A stretch of DNA of 6,101 nucleotides from NCBI GenBank assembly GCA_937871635.1, contig CALMNS010000134.1, positions 18,629-24,729 on the forward strand, given 5' to 3'. A program made the translations under genes and the position numbers. Shown here piece after piece: positions 1 to 4,234 of the stretch (positions are counted from its first letter, which is position 1; each line of letters opens with the position of its first letter). Under the pieces are notes generated by a model, which was not told the DNA's origin, did not search any database, and was given only the letters and a program-made list of their open reading frames with translations. Origin of the DNA: an uncultured Solirubrobacter sp. GTDB taxonomy: Bacteria; Actinomycetota; Thermoleophilia; Solirubrobacterales; Solirubrobacteraceae.

Positions 1-30
1 GATGGGCACCGAGAGGTCCACGAGGCGCAC
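1..30 (-). CDS. Probable cyclase-family metal-dependent hydrolase (kynurenine formamidase-like), N-terminal fragment
   Basis: Only the first ten codons lie in the window. Read leftward from a GTG at 30-28 they give MRLVDLSVPI, with no stop before the edge. This matches the usual opening of the Cyclase family (Pfam PF04199; bacterial kynurenine formamidase and isatin hydrolase relatives), whose members commonly begin with a short strand of the form (I/L)-(V/I)-D-L-S-x-P-I. Known members are metal-dependent hydrolases of amide or formamide bonds. The gene starts 3 bases after the monooxygenase stop, so it is probably the third gene of the leftward operon and may act after ring opening. I see no strong ribosome binding site, so it may rely on translational coupling; the in-frame GTG at 21-19 is a less likely start. 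The call rests on ten residues and on context, so it is tentative. Confidence 0.55.
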   Translation of the reverse strand, partial: MRLVDLSVPI

Positions 31-33
31 GGC

Positions 34-1188
34 TCAGGCCGGCTGGCGCAGGATCGCGTCGACCCCGCCGACCTGCCCGGGGAGCTCCGCGGCCATGTGC
101 TCGACGGCATGGCTGAGTGCATCGTCGGAGACGACCTGCATCTCGGCGTTGAGGATCCCGCGCGACACGTCCTGCACGAGCTTCGCCCGCGGGTATCGTC
201 GCTTGGCGAAGGCGACGAGCGCCTCCTCGACCGACCAGTCCTTGTCGAGCTCGTCGGCGAGCACGGTGGCGTCCTCAAGGGCCATGCCCGCGCCCTGAGT
301 GATGTGCGGGGTGCAGGCGTGTGCTGCATCGCCCGCGACGACGATCCGGCCGCGGTGCCAGGGCTCGGGGAGCAGGACCTCGGTGAGCGGGCTGTAGACG
401 ATCTCAGAGTGCGGACCGAGCTGCTCGCGCACCTCGGCCGGGATGCCCTCGAACTGCTCCAGCCGCTCGCGGAGAAGGTCGGGAAACTGCTCCTTCTCGT
501 AGCGCTGGTCCTGGGGCTCCGGGGTGACGAGGAAGAGGTACATCTCGCGCTCATTGAGCGGGATGTAGCCGCCCTTGGCGTTGATGCCCTGGTAGATCCC
601 ACCGAGCCGCGGCGGCCCGGTGCGCGGGATGGTCACCCGCCATACGGCGTAGCCCGTGTAGACCGGCCGGTGGGTCTCACCGAAGAGCTGGCCGCGGATG
701 CGGGACTTGATCCCATCGAAGCCGGCCACCAGGTCGTACAGGCCCGTCGTGCCGTCAGAGAACGTGACGTGGACGCTGTCGCCGCGGTCGTCGAGCTCGT
801 CGGCGGTGACGCCGTATCGGACCTCGACCCCTGCGCGCTCGACGGCCCCGATGAGGATGTCATGCAAGTCGCGCCGGGTGAGCGCAACGTTCCCCGGAAT
901 CTCGTCGTCGCCAGTCCCGCTCGGGACGTCGACGATCAGGTTGTCCTTGTAGTCCTTGAACCGCCAGCCGTCGAACTCGTAGCCCGCGGCTTTCACCTCT
1001 TCGAGCACGCCGATGTCCCGCAACGCCCGCAGGGAGTTGCCGGGCTGGTTGATCCCTACCCCGAAGACCGTGCTGTGTGGCCGGATCTCGATGATGTCGA
1101 CATCGATGCCACGCTGTGCGAGCGCGGCGGCCGCGCCGAGCCCACCGATGCCCGCGCCGACGACCAGGACGTTGTTGACCGCTCCCAT
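34..1188 (-). CDS. Class A FAD-dependent aromatic-ring monooxygenase (hydroxylase)
   Basis: This 384-residue protein is a typical single-component group A flavoprotein hydroxylase (the PHBH, salicylate hydroxylase and 6-hydroxynicotinate 3-monooxygenase superfamily). Such cytoplasmic enzymes use NAD(P)H and O2 to add a hydroxyl to an activated aromatic ring. Visible motifs: the N-terminal FAD-binding GAGIGG at residues 11-16, with acidic E34 closing the Rossmann fold; R105-R106 in LTRRDLHDIL; the DG motif around D158-G159 (GFDGIKSRIR); and the GD motif GDAAHACTP at 286-294, followed by QGAGMALEDA. Length is normal, and no membrane segment or signal peptide is seen. The ATG at 1188 is preceded by a strong GGAGGAG ribosome binding site. 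It lies 16 bases downstream of the dioxygenase and 3 bases ahead of a probable cyclase-family hydrolase. The likely role is hydroxylation that prepares the ring for extradiol cleavage. The exact substrate cannot be read from the sequence. Family call is firm. Confidence 0.9.
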   Translation of the reverse strand: MGAVNNVLVVGAGIGGLGAAAALAQRGIDVDIIEIRPHSTVFGVGINQPGNSLRALRDIGVLEEVKAAGYEFDGWRFKDYKDNLIVDVPSGTGDDEIPGNVALTRRDLHDILIGAVERAGVEVRYGVTADELDDRGDSVHVTFSDGTTGLYDLVAGFDGIKSRIRGQLFGETHRPVYTGYAVWRVTIPRTGPPRLGGIYQGINAKGGYIPLNEREMYLFLVTPEPQDQRYEKEQFPDLLRERLEQFEGIPAEVREQLGPHSEIVYSPLTEVLLPEPWHRGRIVVAGDAAHACTPHITQGAGMALEDATVLADELDKDWSVEEALVAFAKRRYPRAKLVQDVSRGILNAEMQVVSDDALSHAVEHMAAELPGQVGGVDAILRQPA

Positions 1189-1193
1189 GACCG

Positions 1194-1202
1194 CTCCTCC
1201 TC
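1194..1202 (-). promoter_or_regulatory. Ribosome binding site of the FAD monooxygenase
   Basis: On the minus strand this reads GAGGAGGAG, ending 5 bases before the ATG at 1188. It lies entirely within the 16-base gap after the dioxygenase stop. It supports the chosen start and independent, strong initiation of the second gene of the operon. Confidence 0.7.
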
Positions 1203-1204
1203 GC

Positions 1205-2203
1205 TTACCGGACGCTCTCGGCGGCCCAGGGGTTGGCGGTGTCCTCGTGCAGGAGCTCCTTGACTTCGGCGGGCGGGGTGCCCTCCATCATCGAGTCCGG
1301 GGCGGGGACATTCTTGTAGAAGGTGTTGGAGCCCTGGGCCGGCGTCCACTTGCGCGTCTCCCAGTCCGGCTCGTAGAGGCGGTAGCCGCCCGTGTTGATC
1401 TCGACGCGAGAGCCACCCGGCTCACGGACGTACAGATAGTCCTGCTCGCCCATCCCGTGCCGGCCGGGGCCGTACTCGATCGGGGTGTCGGCGTTCAGCA
1501 GGATGTCGGCGGCGCGCAGCACCTCATCGCGCGTGTCGACCCACCATGCGACGTGGTGAAGCCTGCCCGGAGTGTTGCTCTGGTCGAGGATCAGACCGAG
1601 ATCGTGTGACTTCTCGTTGTTGGTGACCATCGCGAAGACCGGGAGGTCGGCGTTGTCGAGCACGGTGTACTCCGTGAAGGTGAATCCCAGGACGTCGCGG
1701 TACCACTCGGCGTCGCCGACCGGGTCGGCCGTCATGACCGTCACGTGGTCGATCTGTCGAGGAGCGATTCCCCGCGGGACGTACCGTTGCGGGCGGTTCG
1801 GGTAGGGCGAGACCATGTCCGCCGGGGGCTCGTAGCGCTGGGTCTCCCAGAAGACCTCGTGCGCGTGCCCTCCGGGACCGTGGAACCGGTAGGACGGGCC
1901 GTGGCCGGTCTCCGCCTCCCGCCACTCCCCGGGTGTGCCCCTCTGCTCGAGTCGCGACACCGCGCGGTCTAGATGGTCGGCGCTCCACGCCCGCCAACCG
2001 ATGTGCTCCAAGCCGGGTTGAGCGGCCTCGGTCAGCTTCAGGCTGTGATGAGACCACTCCCCCCAGCCGCGCAGATAGATGGACTCGCCGTCTCGCTCGG
2101 ACTCAACGAGTCCGAGCACGTCCGTGTACCAGCGCAGTGAGGCTTCTGGATCAGGCGTGAGCACCTCGACGTGCGCGAGATGCGCGAACAGATGGTGGGA
2201 CAT
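1205..2203 (-). CDS. Extradiol ring-cleavage dioxygenase, type I (VOC superfamily, catechol 2,3-dioxygenase-like)
   Basis: This 332-residue protein has two vicinal-oxygen-chelate domains, at about residues 6-120 and 150-280, as in XylE and BphC. Such enzymes use Fe(II) (sometimes Mn(II)) and O2 to open a catechol-type ring next to the two hydroxyls. The C-terminal domain carries the metal ligands H153 (in QIDHVTV), H217 (in RLHHVAWW) and E268 (in SRVEIN). As far as I recall the XylE sequence, the H217-E268 distance of 51 residues equals its H214-E265. H200, H249 and Y258 match its catalytic H199, H246 and Y255, with a two-residue insertion between H200 and H217. The N-terminal domain keeps the fold but not the metal site, as usual. 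It is somewhat longer than XylE because of a polar C-terminal tail. A GAGGAG site precedes the ATG. It is the first gene of the leftward operon. The enzyme should be active; its substrate is unknown and could be a catechol or a dihydroxypyridine-like compound. Confidence 0.9.
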   Translation of the reverse strand: MSHHLFAHLAHVEVLTPDPEASLRWYTDVLGLVESERDGESIYLRGWGEWSHHSLKLTEAAQPGLEHIGWRAWSADHLDRAVSRLEQRGTPGEWREAETGHGPSYRFHGPGGHAHEVFWETQRYEPPADMVSPYPNRPQRYVPRGIAPRQIDHVTVMTADPVGDAEWYRDVLGFTFTEYTVLDNADLPVFAMVTNNEKSHDLGLILDQSNTPGRLHHVAWWVDTRDEVLRAADILLNADTPIEYGPGRHGMGEQDYLYVREPGGSRVEINTGGYRLYEPDWETRKWTPAQGSNTFYKNVPAPDSMMEGTPPAEVKELLHEDTANPWAAESVR

Positions 2204-2207
2204 TGCT

Positions 2208-2213
2208 CTCCTC
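2208..2213 (-). promoter_or_regulatory. Ribosome binding site of the extradiol dioxygenase
   Basis: On the minus strand the sequence is GAGGAG, followed by AGCA and then the ATG at 2203-2201. The spacing is slightly short but the match to the anti-Shine-Dalgarno sequence is good. It supports the start at 2203. Confidence 0.6.
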
Positions 2214-2230
2214 TTCGCTTCTGCTTAGAG

Positions 2231-2257
2231 TATCCAGTTGCGACTGAGATATCCAGT
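2231..2257. repeat. Direct repeat TATCCAGT, 19 bp apart, upstream of the dioxygenase operon
   Basis: TATCCAGT occurs at 2231-2238 and again at 2250-2257. Each copy is preceded by GAG, directly in the first and with one extra A in the second. On the minus strand, facing the dioxygenase, this reads ACTGGATA twice, about two helical turns apart. The block starts 28 bases before the dioxygenase ATG, where promoter or operator sequence is expected. The first copy falls next to a weak -10-like GATACT/TACTCT. A role as regulator binding site is inferred from position and spacing; the repeat itself is plain to see. Confidence 0.45.
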
Positions 2258-2363
2258 CCCCTTGTAAGTCGATAGCTTCTCTCCCGACTGGCCCGACTCG
2301 ACGCGGCGCCAAGAATGGGCGGACTCGTCAGGCTGGCCGTCCCAGACACGCCCAAGAGCGCGG

Positions 2364-2413
2364 GCGATGTGCTCGCCTTGCTGGGGCGCGATGTGCTCGT
2401 CTTCGCTGGGGCG
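2364..2413. repeat. Imperfect tandem duplication (two ~25-bp units) in the intergenic region
   Basis: Copy one (2364-2388) and copy two (2388-2413) both begin GCGATGTGCTCG and both end GCTGGGGCG. They differ only in the middle (CCTT versus TCTTC) and share one base at the junction. A third GCGAT follows at 2412-2416. The duplication lies in non-coding sequence between the divergent operons. It could be slippage-derived spacer DNA or a doubled binding site. I recognise no known element in it. Confidence 0.6.
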
Positions 2414-2463
2414 ATCAGTTCGGTGCGAAGAGATCGGCGGACTGCGCTCGCGACGGTTGCCAG

Positions 2464-2492
2464 TTGACTCCGGCGACTCGACTCGATACACC
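2464..2492 (+). promoter_or_regulatory. Candidate sigma-70-type promoter for the LacI-isochorismatase-ABC operon
   Basis: TTGACT at 2464-2469 matches the TTGACA -35 consensus at five of six positions. A 17-base spacer separates it from TACACC at 2487-2492, a weak -10 (three of six). Transcription would start near 2499-2500, just before the LacI-type operator at 2504-2517. The -10 is poor, so the call depends on the -35, the spacing and the fit with the operator. Confidence 0.4.
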
Positions 2493-2503
2493 TCCGGCCC
2501 TAC

Positions 2504-2517
2504 TGATATCGGTTACA
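2504..2517. promoter_or_regulatory. Candidate LacI-family operator
   Basis: TGATATCGGTTACA fits the general LacI-family palindrome TGnAAnCGnTTnCA at nine of the ten defined positions, with the central CG the family prefers. It lies between the candidate promoter and the LacI coding region, only a few bases past the predicted transcription start, where a bound repressor would block the polymerase. The natural reading is autoregulation of the rightward operon by its own first gene. I found no second copy near the dioxygenase start. Confidence 0.5.
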
Positions 2518-2533
2518 CGAAACGGTCTCTCCG

Positions 2534-2590
2534 ATCTCCACTTCGCCCGCTACCCCACCCACGATCCATGACGTCGCGCGCGTCGCCGAG
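2534..2590 (+). other. Unannotated N-terminal extension of the LacI regulator, without a canonical start codon
   Basis: In frame with the regulator, and upstream of its first GTG, the sequence is open back to a TGA at 2504-2506. From 2564 it encodes IHDVARVAEV, the first helix of a LacI-type DNA-binding domain, which continues into VSVATVSR. The protein must therefore begin before 2564 to bind DNA. No ATG, GTG or TTG occurs in any frame from 2504 to 2567. An ATC at 2534 opens ISTSPATPPTIHDVA, which would look like an ordinary LacI-family N terminus if the first residue were Met. Either a rare ATC (or other non-standard) start is used, or an ATG has been lost by mutation or sequencing error. 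A start at 2534 gives 352 residues. Confidence 0.6.
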
Positions 2591-3592
2591 GTGTCAGTCG
2601 CGACCGTCTCGCGGCATCTGCGAGGCGCCAACGTGCGCGCGGCCGAGCGGGTCCGGCAAGCGATCGAGGACTTGGGTTTCCGCCCCCAGCCGGCGGCGCA
2701 GTCGCTCAAGTCGCGCGTCACCCGCTCCGTCGCGGTCGTCGTCCCAGACATCACCAATCCGTATTTCGCGTCGGTGGTGAAGGGTGTCGACTCGATCGCC
2801 CGCAAGGAGGGCTACAACATCTTCCTCTACAACTCCGAAGAGGACGGCGCCCGCGAGTCTGGGATCATCGCCGACCTGTACGGACGCGTGGATGGGGTCA
2901 TCCTCACGCCGGCCGACGAGTCGCCCGCCGCGGGCGCGCGCCTCGAGGCGGCCAGGATGCCAACCGTGCTGCTCGACCGCGAGTGCGGCGAGCCCGAGCG
3001 CTTCAACGCCGTCCTCGTCGACAACGAGGGCGGCGCCGCGCAGGCGGCCCGCTACCTGCTCGACCTCGGGCACACCGACATCGGGGTGATCTGCGGTCCC
3101 CTGAACACGACGCCCGGCCGGACGCGCCACGACGGCTTCCTCGCCGTCCTCGAGCAGCGGGGAGTCGAGCTCGCGCCCGGTCGCGTGCAGATCAGCGACT
3201 TCCGAGAGGAGGGCGGCTACCAGACGGCGCTGCGCATGCTTGCCCTTGAGACGCCGCCCACCGCCATCTTCGTCGCCAACAACCTCATGTGCGCCGGCGT
3301 GCTGCGCGCCCTGCACGACATGCGTGTCGGCGTCCCCGGCGAGCTCTCGGTGATCGGCTTCGACGACCTGCACCTCGCCGAGCTGCTCGACCCGCCGCTG
3401 ACGGTGATCGGACGGCCCACCGACGAGCAGGGAGCCCTCGCGATGCGGCTCCTGCTCAACCTGCTCGCCGGCGAGGCCGCCCGCCCGCGCCGCATCGTGC
3501 TCGACACCCGCTTGGTCATCCGGGAGTCCTGTGCGCCCGCCGCGCCGAGGGCGCCGGCCAACCCCAACGGAACAAGGAGGCCCCGTGCCTGA
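2591..3592 (+). CDS. LacI-family transcriptional regulator
   Basis: The coordinates mark the first canonical start (GTG); the real protein almost certainly begins upstream, because this GTG falls inside the helix-turn-helix. Numbering from it: the recognition helix is SVATVSR at 2-8; the hinge AAQSL at 35-39 carries the minor-groove leucine L39; and residues 45-310 form the two-lobed periplasmic-binding-protein-like effector domain (SVAVVVPDITNPYF at 46-59, YNIFLYNSEED, VLLDRE, VICGPLNTTPGR, IFVANN, ELSVIGFDD at 251-259). Family members are usually repressors released by a small ligand, often a sugar but sometimes another metabolite. It is the first gene of the rightward operon, and its stop overlaps the hydrolase start. 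A LacI-type operator sits just upstream, so it probably represses its own operon and may sense the imported substrate or a breakdown product. The tail after about 315 is rich in Pro, Ala and Arg. Confidence 0.88.
   Translation: MSVATVSRHLRGANVRAAERVRQAIEDLGFRPQPAAQSLKSRVTRSVAVVVPDITNPYFASVVKGVDSIARKEGYNIFLYNSEEDGARESGIIADLYGRVDGVILTPADESPAAGARLEAARMPTVLLDRECGEPERFNAVLVDNEGGAAQAARYLLDLGHTDIGVICGPLNTTPGRTRHDGFLAVLEQRGVELAPGRVQISDFREEGGYQTALRMLALETPPTAIFVANNLMCAGVLRALHDMRVGVPGELSVIGFDDLHLAELLDPPLTVIGRPTDEQGALAMRLLLNLLAGEAARPRRIVLDTRLVIRESCAPAAPRAPANPNGTRRPRA
3574..3580 (+). promoter_or_regulatory. Ribosome binding site that fixes the isochorismatase-family start at GTG 3585
   Basis: AAGGAGG ends 4 bases before the GTG at 3585, inside the last codons of the LacI gene. 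The same frame is open further upstream to an ATG at 3531. That extension (MRPPRRGRR...) is low-complexity and has no ribosome binding site, whereas VPDLLVGRPVLVSID from 3585 resembles a normal family N terminus. Confidence 0.75.
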
Positions 3593-4232
3593 TCTGCTCG
3601 TCGGACGTCCCGTCCTCGTCTCGATCGACCACCAGATGGCCGGCTACAACGACAACTACGCGATTGCGCAGATGCCGGGCTACGAGGACCGGGTGGCCCG
3701 TGCGCTCGGGCTCGTCCGCGCCGCGCGCTCGGCCTCAATCCCAGTCGTCTTCGTGCAGGAGCGCCACGCTCGGACCCACGTCGACTTCGGGCGCGAGCTC
3801 GACGGCGACGAGGACGTGCACTGCGTGGAGGACGACCCCGACACGGCCCTCGTCCCCGAGCTGACCCCGCAGGCCGACGAGTACTTCGTGCCCAAGCGCC
3901 GGTACTCGGCCTTCTTCGGCACGGACCTCGAGATTCTGCTCAGAGGGCTCAAGGCCGAGACCATCGTCCTCTGCGGAGCCCTGACCGACGTCTGCGTGCA
4001 CTACACGTTCGTCGACGCTCACCAGCACGACTACCACGTCCGCGTCGCTGAGGACGTCGTCGGCGGCTCCGGCCAGGCAGCGCACGACGCTGCACTGGCG
4101 GCCATGGAGTACCTCCAGACCGGCGCCCTGCGCTCCAGCGCCGAGATCGCCCACGCCTTCACGGCCTACCGCGGCGCACCGCGTCCCGGGGTCGCCGCCC
4201 CCGTCCCGGCGGGCATGTCCCAGCTCCCCTAG
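3585..4232 (+). CDS. Isochorismatase-family cysteine hydrolase (probable amidohydrolase)
   Basis: This 215-residue cytoplasmic alpha/beta hydrolase belongs to the isochorismatase-like family, which includes nicotinamidase, N-carbamoylsarcosine amidohydrolase, ureidoacrylate hydrolase RutB and maleamate amidase NicF. The catalytic triad is visible: D15 (in LVSIDHQMAG), K104 (in VPKRRYSAFFGTDLE) and the nucleophile C137 (in CGALTDVCVHYT), preceded by the conserved cis-peptide region. The cysteine favours amide or carbamoyl hydrolysis, since true isochorismatases lack it. The GTG start is chosen for its ribosome binding site; the overlap with the LacI stop (GTGCCTGA) points to coupled translation. 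The next gene starts 2 bases after its stop. Beside a ring-opening operon and an importer, it may release ammonia from a ring-derived amide; that role is inferred. The last 20 or so residues are Pro/Ala-rich and probably disordered. Confidence 0.88.
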   Translation: MPDLLVGRPVLVSIDHQMAGYNDNYAIAQMPGYEDRVARALGLVRAARSASIPVVFVQERHARTHVDFGRELDGDEDVHCVEDDPDTALVPELTPQADEYFVPKRRYSAFFGTDLEILLRGLKAETIVLCGALTDVCVHYTFVDAHQHDYHVRVAEDVVGGSGQAAHDAALAAMEYLQTGALRSSAEIAHAFTAYRGAPRPGVAAPVPAGMSQLP

Positions 4233-4234
4233 AC

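Noticed and set aside
97..1263. Long plus-strand open frame (388 codons) opposite the monooxygenase
   Set aside because: It mirrors the codon pattern of a gene with clear FAD motifs on the other strand. Its product shows no recognisable domain and runs into the dioxygenase gene. Long antisense frames are expected in high-GC DNA.
2400..2431. Inverted repeat TCTTCGC ... GCGAAGA with an 18-base loop
   Set aside because: Seven-base arms with a long loop are likely to occur by chance in several hundred bases. There is no T-run for a terminator, and the repeat partly arises from the tandem duplication.
2225..2491. Minus-strand open frame of 88 codons in the intergenic region
   Set aside because: It has no recognisable domain, no ribosome binding site that I can see, and covers the tandem repeat and the promoter zone. 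It is unlikely to be a gene.
2367..2780. Plus-strand open frame of 137 codons overlapping the LacI start
   Set aside because: It is in a different frame from the LacI helix-turn-helix, its product is Ser/Arg-rich low complexity, and it enters the regulator gene out of frame. No single frameshift joins it to a sensible LacI N terminus.
3531..3584. Upstream ATG start for the isochorismatase-family gene
   Set aside because: It would add an 18-residue Pro/Arg-rich leader without a ribosome binding site and deepen the overlap with the LacI gene, whereas GTG 3585 has AAGGAGG just ahead of it.
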